Assembly (NCBI RefSeq): GCF_002259405.1
Contig: NZ_NPFW01000013.1
Span: forward strand, 186,001-250,000
Source: Rhodococcus sp. 14-2483-1-2
Lineage (GTDB): Bacteria > Actinomycetota > Actinomycetes > Mycobacteriales > Mycobacteriaceae
Direction: 5' to 3'
Length of the DNA: 64,000 nucleotides
Position 1 is the first letter of the stretch. Each line of letters opens with the position of its first letter. The notes under the pieces are model-generated. The model was not told the origin of the DNA and made no database searches. It saw only the letters and a list, made by a program, of their open reading frames with translations. A program made the translations under genes and the position numbers. Below are positions 26,517-35,680 of this stretch, piece by piece.

Positions 26517-27487
26517 CGGCATCCCGTCTGAATGCCAAGGGTGCACAGGAGATTGTCGGCGATGGGGCCGGCCGGGGCCGAGACGTCGACCCAATTTCCG
26601 TTGCCGGTGGCGTCGGTGACTGCGCGCAAGGCGGCGGGCAGGGTCGTCATGAGTGTGTCGATGTTCTGCCCGTTTCGGTCGAGGGTGTCGGTGACCCCGC
26701 GCAGGTTGCCGATCAGACGATCGAGCTCCTCGGAGTTGTCGTCGAGGAATGTCGACGCGGTGGCGGTGACGGTTCGGAGGTCGTTCACCAATTGGCTCAG
26801 TGCAGTCCGTCGATCGGCCAGGACCGACAGCACGAACTCGGCGTTGCTCACCAGAGACGACAGCGATGCACTCTCCGCGGCGAGCGACGTGGTCAGGGAT
26901 CGGGATGCATCGAGCAATCCGGAGATCTGCTCGTCGTTCTCGGCCAACAGCGCCGATGCCGAACCGATGCCGGTGATGGCGTCACGGACCGTCGAACTGT
27001 TCTCCGGCAACGACTCTCTCAGGGTCCGAACCATCTCCTCGAGTCCGGGTACGTCCACCTCTGCGGCGGTGGTGTTCGCGGCGGCGGAGATCTGGTCGAG
27101 TGAGTACGGAACCGATGTTCGCTCGAGGGGGATGGTGTTGTCCGTTCCGAGGGAACCGCCGCCGTCGGGGACGACCTCGAGGTAGCGCTTTCCGAGGATG
27201 GTCCGCAGCTGGATCGACGCATGCGTTCGGTCGCCGAGCGTGTGGTCGCGGTCGAGCCGGAACGAGACCTGTACGTGCGTACCGACGATGTCGACGCTGT
27301 CGACCCGGCCCTCGGGTACTCCGGCGACGTAGACGGGATCGGACTCGGTGAGCCCGCCTGCATTCTCGAATTGTGCTGTGTAGGACCGAGTGCGGACCAG
27401 GTACCAGGCCTGCGGTATCGCCAGGGCGCACACCAGTGCCACGACGATCATCACGATCCCGCCCACACCGAGCTTGGTGGTCGTCAT
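26513..27487 (-). CDS. mceC: Mce family protein C
   Basis: A 324-residue MCE protein with a hydrophobic signal-anchor (about residues 8-28, GGIVMIVVALVCALAIPQAW). The MCE domain follows (ESDPVYVAGVPEGRVDSVDI, then LGKRYLEVVPDGGG), and the usual helical segment after it. The C-terminus ends in LLCTLGIQTGCR, with the paired Cys typical of Mce B and C proteins. Its ATG overlaps the mceB stop. Confidence 0.88.
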   Translation of the reverse strand: MTTTKLGVGGIVMIVVALVCALAIPQAWYLVRTRSYTAQFENAGGLTESDPVYVAGVPEGRVDSVDIVGTHVQVSFRLDRDHTLGDRTHASIQLRTILGKRYLEVVPDGGGSLGTDNTIPLERTSVPYSLDQISAAANTTAAEVDVPGLEEMVRTLRESLPENSSTVRDAITGIGSASALLAENDEQISGLLDASRSLTTSLAAESASLSSLVSNAEFVLSVLADRRTALSQLVNDLRTVTATASTFLDDNSEELDRLIGNLRGVTDTLDRNGQNIDTLMTTLPAALRAVTDATGNGNWVDVSAPAGPIADNLLCTLGIQTGCR

Positions 27488-28494
27488 CGGCAGATCTCCG
27501 AGTGAGTCGTGCCGAAGATGTTCGCTTCGGAGCTGCCTGCCAGCAGCGTGAAGTTGCACGTGTAGAGGTTGAGCCAACCGCCGTAGTCGCCGATGCGATT
27601 GATGGACCGGGCGAGCTCGGGAAGCAACGTCATGGTTCGGTCGAACGGTTCTGTGTTGGCCGTCCATGCATCGGTCGTCGCAGTGCTGTCGGCTACGACG
27701 GCATCGAGCGGAGCGGCCGCATGCGTCAACAGTTCGGCCAACGAGCGCATCGAGTCCGATCCGTCCTCGAGTGCGGATACGAGCTGATCTCCGTGTCGGA
27801 CCGCCACATCGCCGAGCTCGGCAAGCCCGTCGATCAGGCGCGTGATGTCGGCAGAACGCGAGTCGAGATCGCTCGTCACCGATCCGAGGTTCGCGATCAG
27901 TTCGTCGAGAATCTGCTCGTTGTCGGTCAGCCCGCGGGTCATCGACGCCACTCGCACCAACAGCGATTCGATCGCGGAGGACCGACCCGAGAAGGCGTCG
28001 ACGATCGAGCGCGCCAACGAGTTGATCTGGTTCGGGTCGATCGCGTCGAACAGCGGCTCGAAGCCGTTGACCAACGCGGTCAGGTCGACGGGAGGAGAGG
28101 TTCGCGACAGCGGTATCACCTCGTCCGCCGCCAGGGTGCCGGACGGGTCGGCGGGGGTTTCGAGCGCCAGATACCGGGCACCGAGCATGTCGCCGTAGCG
28201 AATTGCGGCGGTGATGTTCCCGGGCAGGTGTACGTCGGACCGCACGGAGAACGACACCGCGGCGATGCTGGTGGGTCCGTCGGTGGTCGACCGAACGTCG
28301 GCGACCTTGCCGACCCGGACTCCTGCGAGGGTCACGTCGTTGCCGTCCCGCAGGCCCTCGACGCCGACGAACTCGGCGCTGTATCGGGTCGTGGCACCGC
28401 CGACCGGGACATCGAGCGTCTGGATGACGACCACGGCCGACAGAGCACCTGCGGCGACGAAGGCGGCAAGCGAGATCAGGGGTCGGATACTCAT
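27484..28494 (-). CDS. mceB: Mce family protein B
   Basis: A 336-residue MCE protein with an N-terminal membrane helix (about 5-28). The MCE domain has GLRDGNDVTLAGVRVGKVADV and GARYLALETP. The central helical region includes GRSSAIESLLVRVASMTRGL. The YGGWLNLYTCNFTL near the end is a segment found in MceB proteins. Four-base overlaps join it to mceA and mceC. Confidence 0.88.
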   Translation of the reverse strand: MSIRPLISLAAFVAAGALSAVVVIQTLDVPVGGATTRYSAEFVGVEGLRDGNDVTLAGVRVGKVADVRSTTDGPTSIAAVSFSVRSDVHLPGNITAAIRYGDMLGARYLALETPADPSGTLAADEVIPLSRTSPPVDLTALVNGFEPLFDAIDPNQINSLARSIVDAFSGRSSAIESLLVRVASMTRGLTDNEQILDELIANLGSVTSDLDSRSADITRLIDGLAELGDVAVRHGDQLVSALEDGSDSMRSLAELLTHAAAPLDAVVADSTATTDAWTANTEPFDRTMTLLPELARSINRIGDYGGWLNLYTCNFTLLAGSSEANIFGTTHSEICR

Positions 28495-29651
28495 CGGACG
28501 GTCACCTCGGTGCCACGGAGCAGCGGAGCCAGCAGCAACGTGCTGGCGGGATTCAACGGGAGCGATGTGCCGGTTGCGGCGTCCTGTAGCTCGGCCAGCG
28601 CGCAGTTGGGACCGGCGAGACCGGGATACTGCGGGCAGTCGGCGGCGGTATAGGGGAGCGGTTCGGAGAAGTCGGGTACCGCGGTGACGTCGAACTTGCC
28701 CGAGGCGAAGATCCGCGCACCGGCCTCCCCGAACGGCCCCAACCGATCGAGCGTCGCCGTGAGGCCGTCGGAATCCTGCGCGAGCGCACCGAGTGCCGCG
28801 CCGCCGCTGTGAACGACAGTGATTGCTGCACTGCGGTTCTCGGCCACGACGGCCCGAGTGGACTCGACTGTCCCTGCCGCAGCGGTCAGTAGTGCCCGCA
28901 CGCCGTCGGATCGATCGAGCAGCGTCTGCGACACCCTGGTCGCTGCAGCGACCGAGGCGAGTACGTCCGGTGTTGCGGCAGCGATGTTCTCGGTCAACTC
29001 GCGCAGCTGCGGCATACGGCTCAGGGCGGCCTCGATGCCGGGTTCGAGTCGGTCGGTGACCGAGGCGAGCCGGTCGATACTCTCGCCGATGCTCTGACCT
29101 CTGCCGCGTAGAGCCGTGCCGAGCGCGGTCAGAGCCAGCTGCGCCTGATCCGGTTCGAGGCCGTCGAGGAGGTCGGTCACCGTGCGGAACAGATCGCTCG
29201 CCTGGACTGCGTCGGCAGACGCGTCCGGTTGCAGCGCCATCCCGTCGGCCAGTGCCGAGGAGGACGATCGATCGACTGCAACGAGCTGAATGTAGATGTC
29301 TCCGAACAGAGTCCGCGGCACCACCCGAACACGCGCGGAGGCAGGCACCGTACCGATTCGGTCGGCGTCGATACGCATCGTCACTCGAGATCGATCGACA
29401 CCCGGCTCGATGTCTACGACCTCACCCACACGAACGCCGAGGTACTGCACGCCGATCTCCCCGGTGAGCAATCCCGCTGTCGCGGGAAGCACGACCGATA
29501 CTTCCGGTGCGGAGTCGAAGGTGCCCGAGCTGTAGGCAACCGATGCCACCGCCGCGACCACCGCGGTGCAGGACGCGACGATTCCGCGGAACACGAGCAT
29601 GCTTCGGCCGGGTCCGAGACGACGGGGAGCCGGTTGGTTCGGGCCGGTCAC
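28491..29651 (-). CDS. mceA: Mce family protein A
   Basis: A 386-residue MCE protein, first of the six Mce subunits. After a short basic start comes a signal-anchor (FRGIVASCTAVVAAVASVAY). The MCE domain is at about residues 45-125 (GLLTGEIGVQYLGVRVGEVVDI, TLFGDIYIQLV), and the helical tunnel region follows. The end contains CPQYPGLAGPNC. The GTG at 29651 overlaps the yrbEB stop. The frame is open far upstream, but that part is antisense to or overlaps yrbEB and was discarded. Confidence 0.88.
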   Translation of the reverse strand: MTGPNQPAPRRLGPGRSMLVFRGIVASCTAVVAAVASVAYSSGTFDSAPEVSVVLPATAGLLTGEIGVQYLGVRVGEVVDIEPGVDRSRVTMRIDADRIGTVPASARVRVVPRTLFGDIYIQLVAVDRSSSSALADGMALQPDASADAVQASDLFRTVTDLLDGLEPDQAQLALTALGTALRGRGQSIGESIDRLASVTDRLEPGIEAALSRMPQLRELTENIAAATPDVLASVAAATRVSQTLLDRSDGVRALLTAAAGTVESTRAVVAENRSAAITVVHSGGAALGALAQDSDGLTATLDRLGPFGEAGARIFASGKFDVTAVPDFSEPLPYTAADCPQYPGLAGPNCALAELQDAATGTSLPLNPASTLLLAPLLRGTEVTVR

Positions 29652-30496
29652 GAGGCACCGAGCCCGGGCACCGTCGGCACGATTCCCCACAGCGCGAACG
29701 TCAGGAACACGTCGGTGATCCCGATCGCCAGAATCGAGGTACGCAGCGCGCGGCCGGCGGCGCGGCCGACCCCTTCCGGTCCGCCCGATGCGTGAAAACC
29801 GTACGAGCAGTGGACGAGCGCGACGATGATCGCGAACACGACCGCTTTGACGACCGAATACAGCAGATCGCTCGGGGCCAACGCGAGGTGGAAGTAGTAG
29901 TCGTACGTGCCGGCCGAGCTGCCGCCGAACGTGACGACGACCAACCGAGTGGCGACGTAGGCGGCGATGAGGCCGACCATGTAGATCGGCACGATGCACA
30001 CCACTGCCGCGATCAGCCTGGTGGTGGCCAGGAACGGAATGGGCCGCACCGCCATCGAATCGAGTGCGTCGATCTCCTCGGAGATCCGCATGGCACCGAG
30101 TTGGGCGGTGAATCCGGTCCCGACCTTGGCCGCCAGGGCGATACTGGCGATGACCGGTGCAAGCTCCCGGGTGTTCGCCAGTGCCGAGAGCAGCCCGGAC
30201 AGGGAGGTCAAACCGATCAGGTCGAGACCGCGGTAGGTTTCGACACCGACCATCATCGCTGCGACGGCCGACATCGCGAACACGATGCCGATGGTGCCGC
30301 CGCCGGCGAGCAGCGACGCGTATCCGAAGCTCACCTCGCCGATGTGGTGCAAAACGTGTTTCGAGTACCGGCGCATCGTGTACGGGATGGCCGCGATGGT
30401 CTCGAACCAGAAGGTGACGTGCCGGCCGACGTCCACCATGGCCGAGGTTGCAGCCCGGGTTCTGCGCTGGAGTCGAACGCGGGTGTCGAAGACCAT
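29648..30496 (-). CDS. yrbEB: Mce permease subunit YrbEB
   Basis: A 282-residue integral membrane permease of the MlaE/YrbE family. It should form, with YrbEA, the transmembrane channel of the Mce lipid importer powered by the MceG/Mkl ATPase, whose gene is not in this window. Visible features are GYASLLAGGGTIGIVFAMSAVAAMMVGVE and the coupling-helix region AAKVGTGFTAQLGAMRISEEIDAL, which contacts the ATPase. The ATG overlaps the yrbEA stop. Confidence 0.9.
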   Translation of the reverse strand: MVFDTRVRLQRRTRAATSAMVDVGRHVTFWFETIAAIPYTMRRYSKHVLHHIGEVSFGYASLLAGGGTIGIVFAMSAVAAMMVGVETYRGLDLIGLTSLSGLLSALANTRELAPVIASIALAAKVGTGFTAQLGAMRISEEIDALDSMAVRPIPFLATTRLIAAVVCIVPIYMVGLIAAYVATRLVVVTFGGSSAGTYDYYFHLALAPSDLLYSVVKAVVFAIIVALVHCSYGFHASGGPEGVGRAAGRALRTSILAIGITDVFLTFALWGIVPTVPGLGAS

Positions 30497-31305
30497 CAGT
30501 ACGTACCGACCGCGGGAACGACGACTGCATAGAGTTGTGACAGAACGGTATTGACGACGAAGACCATGACGAATGCCAGTACGACGGCCTCGTTCACCGC
30601 GTCGGCGACGCCACTCGGTCCGCCTTCGGCGTGCAGACCCCGGTACGACGCGATGAGCGTGGACGTCACCGCGAAACAGGCCGATTTGATCATGGCCATG
30701 ACAAAATCGGAGACGCGGCCGTATTCGGTGAAGGTGGCCAGAAACGCGCCTGCGGACTGATCGGCGACGAGTACCTGGTAGAACAGGCACGCCGACACAC
30801 CGACGAGGGTGACCATGGCGCAGATGACAACGGCGACGACAACTGAGGCGACGAGCCGGGGAACCACCAGTCGGGCGACGACGTCGACGCCCATCACTTC
30901 CATGGCGGCGATCTCCTCGCGGATCGTCCTCGATCCGAGATCGGCACAGATCGCCGATCCGGCAACGCCGGCGAGCATCAGTGCGCACACCAACGCCGCA
31001 GCCTGACCGACCACCACGAACGCCACGACTGCGCCGGAATATGCTCCGGCACCGAGCCTTCCCGCCAACGACCCGACCGACACCGCGATCAGTACGCCGA
31101 TGGGGAGCATCAACAGCAGAGCGGGAACCGTGCACACACGCGCGACGAACAGAGCCTGGTTGACGGTCTCGGCGACCGGTAGCCGGCCTCGAACGATGTC
31201 GGTCACGGCGCGCGCGCAGGCGGTCGTCGAGAACGCCGACAGGCCACCGATCTGATCGACGAGATCGCGAACCGGACCTCGCGCGACCGGTGGCTCGAAT
31301 CTCAT
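30496..31305 (-). CDS. yrbEA: Mce permease subunit YrbEA
   Basis: A 269-residue MlaE-family permease with five or six membrane helices. It carries the conserved cytoplasmic coupling segment GSAICADLGSRTIREEIAAMEVMGVDV. It starts three bases after the acyl-CoA synthetase stop and overlaps yrbEB. The operon order synthetase-yrbEA-yrbEB-mceA-F resembles fadD5-mce1 of mycobacteria. Together the permeases and Mce proteins import fatty acids, sterols or related lipids. Confidence 0.9.
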   Translation of the reverse strand: MRFEPPVARGPVRDLVDQIGGLSAFSTTACARAVTDIVRGRLPVAETVNQALFVARVCTVPALLLMLPIGVLIAVSVGSLAGRLGAGAYSGAVVAFVVVGQAAALVCALMLAGVAGSAICADLGSRTIREEIAAMEVMGVDVVARLVVPRLVASVVVAVVICAMVTLVGVSACLFYQVLVADQSAGAFLATFTEYGRVSDFVMAMIKSACFAVTSTLIASYRGLHAEGGPSGVADAVNEAVVLAFVMVFVVNTVLSQLYAVVVPAVGTY

Positions 31306-31308
31306 CGG

Positions 31309-32892
31309 TCAGGCCGGCGTCGGCGAATAGGTTTTTCTGAGCGAGACCTTCAGAACCTTGCCGCTGGCGTTGCGGGGCAAAGCATCGACGATCACCAGAT
31401 CCTTGGGGTGCTTGAACCGGGCCAGGTGATCACCGAGCCACACGGTCAACTCCTCGAGCGTGAGATCGGGCGTGTTCTGGGAATCGTGAAGTGCGACAAC
31501 GGCGACGGGTACCTCGCCCCACTTGTCGTCGAGGCGCCCGATCACGGCTGCCTCGAGAATTCTCGGGTGCGAGAACAGCACGTTCTCGACCTCCGCGCAG
31601 TAGATGTTTTCGCCGCCCGAGATGATCATGTCCTTCTTCCGGTCGACGACGAAGACGAAGCCTTCCTCGTCCTGCCTCACCAGATCGCCGGAGTGGAACC
31701 AGCCGCCGTGGAAGGCATCGGCCGTGGCATCGGGGTTCTCCCAGTAGCCGCGCATCAATGTCGGCCCCCGGTAGACGATTTCGCCGATCTCACCCTGAGC
31801 TACATCGTTCATCTCGTCGTCCACCACTCGGGCCGCGATGGTCGGGATCACGCGTCCGACGGATCCGATCTTGCGCAGTGCATCCGAGCCGTCGAGGACA
31901 CAGGTGATGGGCGACATCTCGGTCTGGCCGAACACGGCGACGTTCAGCGCATCGGGGAACGTTGCCGACATGGCCTTCAGTACGGTGTCCGACGCAGGTG
32001 CCGCACCCCAGGAAATCACCCGGAGCGCAAGCTTTCTGGGGCTGCGAGACTGCTCGGCGCACATGGCCTGCCATTGCACCGGTACGAGAAACAGGTTGGT
32101 GACGCGTTCTGCGGCCAGGACATCGAGCAGGGTGCCGGGGTCGAAAGCGCCCACCGGGTAGATCACGGTGGTGATGCCGAGCAGCAGGCTCGGGGCGAGG
32201 CTTCCCAGTGCCGCGATGTGGAACATCGGGGAGGCGCAGAATCCGACCTCGTCGGTCTCGCTCATCTGCAGTGCGCGAATGCAGGTGAACGCCTGGGCCT
32301 GCATGTTCGCGTGGGTGAGAACGGCACCCTTGGGTCGTCCGGTGGTGCCCGAGGTGTAAATGATCAGTGCGGACGCGTCGTCGGGCACGTCGACTGCCGC
32401 TGCGGGTTCGCTTTCGGCGAGCAGGCGCTCGTAGGATTCGCCGACGGTGATGACAACCGGTGGTGAATCAGCCTGTTTGACAACCGCGTCGACGAGTGGT
32501 GTGAGAGTTTCGTCGGTGATCACGATGGTGGATCCGCTGTTCAGGGCGAGAAACGCGACTTCGGGTGGAGTCATTCGGAAATTGACCGGGACGGCCAGAG
32601 CGCCCAGTGCGTTGATGGCCAGAACCGCTTCGAGGTACTCGGGTCGATTGAGCATCACGATCAGTACTCGGTCGCCGAAGCCGACCCCGCGTTCCTTCAG
32701 CGCCCCCGCGAACCTCGACACTCGATCGTCCAGTTCGCGCCAGGTGATCGATCGCCCCTGAAACCGCAGGGCCACGTTCGTCGGCTGCATCGTTGCGTGC
32801 CGTCGAACATGGTTGTTCCAGTTGCTTCGGTTGGAAAGCTGGGGTTCGTCGGTGTGAATCGTGCGTGCAGTCGAGTCCGTGTGAGCGGCCAT
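31309..32892 (-). CDS. Acyl-CoA synthetase (FadD-type) at the head of the mce operon
   Basis: A 527-residue AMP-forming ligase that activates a carboxylic acid to its CoA thioester via an acyl-adenylate. The P-loop is IIYTSGTTGRPKGAVLTH, the A5 motif is FGQTEMSP, the A7/A8 region is GWFHSGDLVRQDEEGFVFVVDRKKDMIISGGENIYCAEVE, and the catalytic Lys is in PRNASGKVLK. Because it abuts yrbEA, it is expected to trap the lipid imported by the Mce complex. Bases 32893-33010 upstream could carry an internal promoter; AGAGAGGAAC is a good ribosome-binding site before the ATG. Confidence 0.9.
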   Translation of the reverse strand: MAAHTDSTARTIHTDEPQLSNRSNWNNHVRRHATMQPTNVALRFQGRSITWRELDDRVSRFAGALKERGVGFGDRVLIVMLNRPEYLEAVLAINALGALAVPVNFRMTPPEVAFLALNSGSTIVITDETLTPLVDAVVKQADSPPVVITVGESYERLLAESEPAAAVDVPDDASALIIYTSGTTGRPKGAVLTHANMQAQAFTCIRALQMSETDEVGFCASPMFHIAALGSLAPSLLLGITTVIYPVGAFDPGTLLDVLAAERVTNLFLVPVQWQAMCAEQSRSPRKLALRVISWGAAPASDTVLKAMSATFPDALNVAVFGQTEMSPITCVLDGSDALRKIGSVGRVIPTIAARVVDDEMNDVAQGEIGEIVYRGPTLMRGYWENPDATADAFHGGWFHSGDLVRQDEEGFVFVVDRKKDMIISGGENIYCAEVENVLFSHPRILEAAVIGRLDDKWGEVPVAVVALHDSQNTPDLTLEELTVWLGDHLARFKHPKDLVIVDALPRNASGKVLKVSLRKTYSPTPA

Positions 32893-33010
32893 CGCCGGTT
32901 CCTCTCTGAGCCGTGAGGCGGGGGTTCGAGTGTGGTGCAGCTTACCTGGGGAGCGGTGGTTTGTCTGTGGTTAGTGGAGTGCATTTCTGCAGGTCATTCG
33001 GTCAGTAAGT

Positions 33011-33808
33011 TCATCGAGATTCGCGTCGGGAACGAGGCTGTCGGTGGTTCAGCACGGCGTCGAGTCCCTGGACGAATTCCGGTGCCGTCAGCAGTTCGAC
33101 CTGCCCGGCGGTCTCCCTCTCGAGTGCGTCGTCGAGCAGTGCCAGCGTCGACGCCGTCAGAGCCCGCTTGGTCAACTCCAGTGCGCGACGCGGACCGCGG
33201 GAGAGCGTGCGTGCGATCGTGCGAACATGCTCGTCGAGGTCCTGGGGAGCAACTGCCGCGGTGATGAGCCCGCAACGGGCGGCATCCGCCGCGCTCATCG
33301 GCTCACCGAGCAGCGCCATCGCGCCTGCGCGTGCGCGTCCGATCGCGGCCGGGACCAACAGGGTGCTACCACCGTCGGGCATCAGGCCGAGCGACGTGAA
33401 CGGCAAGAGGAATTGGGCGTCCTCGGCCGCGTAGACGAGATCCGCGGCCAGCGCGATCGACACCCCGATCCCCGCTGCGATGCCGTTGACCTGTGCTATC
33501 ACCGGCATCGGCACGTCGAGCACCGCACGTACCAGGGCCGCGGCTACCCGCATCGTCTCCTCGGCGTCGGCCTGTGCGTCGGAAGACGGCTCGGCAGCAG
33601 CCATTTCGACGATGTCGGCACCGGTGCTGAAGGCGGAACCGGTGCCCGTCACGATCACCACTCGCACCGTAGGGTCGGACGCGGCCGTGGTCAGTGCGTC
33701 GATCAGGGCCTCGGCGGTGGGGCCGTCGAGAGCGTTCATCCGGTGGGGCCGGTCGATGCGCAGCGAGAGGATTCCAGCGGCCGACGTGCAGTGCAGGCCG
33801 TTCGTCAC
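33011..33808 (-). CDS. Enoyl-CoA hydratase/isomerase family protein
   Basis: A 265-residue crotonase-fold protein. The CoA-binding and oxyanion segments are GTGSAFSTGADI and VNGIAAGIGVSIALAADLVYAAEDAQFLLPFTSLGLMPDGG. The GTG at 33808 is preceded by AGGAG. It could act as an enoyl-CoA hydratase or isomerase on the imported acyl chain. In the usual position of one of the two hydratase glutamates it has Gly/Ala-rich sequence with D in LMPDGG, so the precise reaction is uncertain. It is the first minus-strand gene of the mce cluster, 118 bp from the synthetase. Confidence 0.82.
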   Translation of the reverse strand: MTNGLHCTSAAGILSLRIDRPHRMNALDGPTAEALIDALTTAASDPTVRVVIVTGTGSAFSTGADIVEMAAAEPSSDAQADAEETMRVAAALVRAVLDVPMPVIAQVNGIAAGIGVSIALAADLVYAAEDAQFLLPFTSLGLMPDGGSTLLVPAAIGRARAGAMALLGEPMSAADAARCGLITAAVAPQDLDEHVRTIARTLSRGPRRALELTKRALTASTLALLDDALERETAGQVELLTAPEFVQGLDAVLNHRQPRSRRESR

Positions 33809-33856
33809 GATGAACTCCTGTCGGCCGTCGGTGTTACCCAGTTGCGAATTGCGGCT

Positions 33857-33888
33857 AACTTAGCGCATCAAATCGACTGATTGTCAGT
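33857..33888 (-). promoter_or_regulatory. Putative promoter and operator of the mce cluster
   Basis: On the minus strand a -35-like CTGACA (complement of 33882-33887) and a -10-like TAAGTT (complement of 33857-33862) are 19 bp apart, followed 48 bp later by the hydratase GTG. A perfect palindrome ACTGA-TTG-TCAGT (33876-33888) covers the -35. It sits between the cluster and the divergent tandem TetR gene at 33987, so it is a candidate operator for that regulator. Function is inferred. Confidence 0.4.
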
Positions 33889-33986
33889 GTTTCAGAGAAA
33901 TCCGTCGAACGGATCGTTCGTGTTCGAGCTACCGCTACGATGGGGAACGAACGTCGGGTTCGGTCCCGTCGGTACGAGGACAGGTC

Positions 33987-35174
33987 ATGACTGACACAGG
34001 TGCAGCGACGCAACGCCGTCGACCACGAAATCGCAAAGCGCAGATTCTGACAGCGGCGGCAGAGGCGTTCAGTGAACGCGGCTACCACCCTGTCGGCATC
34101 GAGGAGATAGCGGCCACGGTCGGGATCTCGGGTCCCGCGCTGTACCGGCATTTTCCGACCAAGTACGCACTGTTCGCCAGTGCAGTCCTGCGATTGGCCG
34201 ATTCGTTGCTCGCGGCAACCGATCCCGCGGTCATCACTCGAGAGGATCCGGAGGACCGGCTCGACGCGGTCATCGGTGCCGTCATCCGAACCACCATCGA
34301 CAACCGTCGAACCGGTGGACTGTATCGGTGGGAAGGGCGCTACTTGGTGGGGGACGATCGGCGCGCCCTGCGCCGGTCGATGGCAACGCTGCACGAGCGC
34401 GTGACGAATCCGCTGCGACAGCTTCGCCCCGATCTGTCCGAGGCCGACGCAGCCATGCTGGCCACCGCGTCCATCAGTGCGGTCGCCAGCATCACCGCGC
34501 ATCGATCGGCGTTGTCGGCCAAACAGATCGAGGAGTCGATGCTTGCTGCCGCACGGTCGATACTGCGGACCGATCTTCCGCAGCAGGGCAGTGAATCTCC
34601 TCACCGCGAATCCGTGCTGGAGCATGCGTCGAAACGCGAAGAGCTGCTGCACCATTCGATTCGACTGTTCTATCTGCACGGTTACCACGAGGTGGGCCTG
34701 GACGACATCGGCGCAGCAGCGTCGATCACCGCCTCCAGTGTCTACCGCTACTTCCCCAGCAAGGCCGAGCTGCTCGAGGCTGCGTTGCACCGTGCCAACG
34801 TCCAGCTCACCGACACCCTCGCCGGTGCGCTCGAGCACTCGGATTCCCCGGTCGACGCGGTGCGGACCTTCGCCAGGCTGTACACCGAATTGACCTTCCG
34901 GCAGGGCGAACTGGTGGCCGTGTACTTCGCCGAGATCGGAAACATTCCGGCCGATCGGCGGACCGCACTGCGCCGGATCCAGCGCCACAACATCGACGGC
35001 TGGGCGCAGTTACTGCGTGAGGCACGGCCGAACACGAGCGTGGTGGTCTCAAAATTTCTGATCCACGCCGCTCTCGGGTTGGTCTTCGATGTCGGTCGCA
35101 CGGTGCGGTTCGAGCGCTCCGACCGAACCATGGCCAGGGTGCAACAGACGATGACAGCGGTACTTCTGGGATGA
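33987..35174 (+). CDS. Tandem-domain TetR regulator, Mce3R-like
   Basis: A 395-residue protein with two complete TetR units in one chain. The first helix-turn-helix is at about residues 15-65 (QILTAAAEAFSERGYH ... GISGPALYRHFPTKYALF). The second is at about 215-265 (LLHHSIRLFYLHGYHEVGLDDIGAAASITASSVYRYF). Each is followed by a ligand domain. This fused arrangement and length are those of M. tuberculosis Mce3R, the repressor next to the mce3 operon. The gene diverges from the mce cluster here and precedes a GXWXG protein and an alcohol dehydrogenase, 30 bp on. It likely represses the cluster in response to a lipid or lipid-CoA. Confidence 0.83.
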   Translation: MTDTGAATQRRRPRNRKAQILTAAAEAFSERGYHPVGIEEIAATVGISGPALYRHFPTKYALFASAVLRLADSLLAATDPAVITREDPEDRLDAVIGAVIRTTIDNRRTGGLYRWEGRYLVGDDRRALRRSMATLHERVTNPLRQLRPDLSEADAAMLATASISAVASITAHRSALSAKQIEESMLAAARSILRTDLPQQGSESPHRESVLEHASKREELLHHSIRLFYLHGYHEVGLDDIGAAASITASSVYRYFPSKAELLEAALHRANVQLTDTLAGALEHSDSPVDAVRTFARLYTELTFRQGELVAVYFAEIGNIPADRRTALRRIQRHNIDGWAQLLREARPNTSVVVSKFLIHAALGLVFDVGRTVRFERSDRTMARVQQTMTAVLLG

Positions 35175-35203
35175 ATCCACTCGATGTGAAACGGAGAACA
35201 GCT

Positions 35204-35680
35204 ATGACCGATCGTGAAACGATTACGCGTACAGACGAATTGGTGGCACGGACCTCGGGTGTCTCGGCAGCGGAACTCGACGAACTCTGGTCGCAGCTCG
35301 CCCCCGTACGCGCCGAGGACATCCTCGGAAGCTGGACCGGTGCCGCCTTCCAGACCGGCCACGGACTGTGCCGGGCACTGCCCGCCAGCAAGTGGCACGG
35401 AAAGAACTTCATCTCCGTCACCGAGGCGCAACCGTTGATCTGCCGCGCCGACGACGGCTCGCTGTTCTCCAACGTCGAGATGGGGTCGGGGGAGGCATCG
35501 CTGTGGAACATCGAGTTCCGGGGCGAGGTGACCGCCACGATGGTGTACGACGGCAAAGCCGTCTTCGATCACTTCAAGCAGATCGACGACGGCAGGCTGA
35601 TGGGCATCATGAACGGCAAACCGGAGCTCGTGCTCTCTCGCGGCGAGCACTTCTACTTCGTGTTGGAGCGCGACCGATGA
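35204..35680 (+). CDS. GXWXG/DUF4334 domain protein
   Basis: A 158-residue soluble protein of the two-part GXWXG and DUF4334 family. The GSWTGAAFQTGH motif lies near residue 45, and the C-terminal DUF4334 strand region is GEVTATMVYDGKAVFDHFKQID and NGKPELVLSRGEHFYFVLER. The biochemical function is unknown; the fold suggests binding of a hydrophobic ligand. The ATG at 35204 was preferred because CGGAGA lies 8-9 bases upstream. Its stop overlaps the ATG of the alcohol dehydrogenase, so the two are coupled. Confidence 0.8.
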   Translation: MTDRETITRTDELVARTSGVSAAELDELWSQLAPVRAEDILGSWTGAAFQTGHGLCRALPASKWHGKNFISVTEAQPLICRADDGSLFSNVEMGSGEASLWNIEFRGEVTATMVYDGKAVFDHFKQIDDGRLMGIMNGKPELVLSRGEHFYFVLERDR

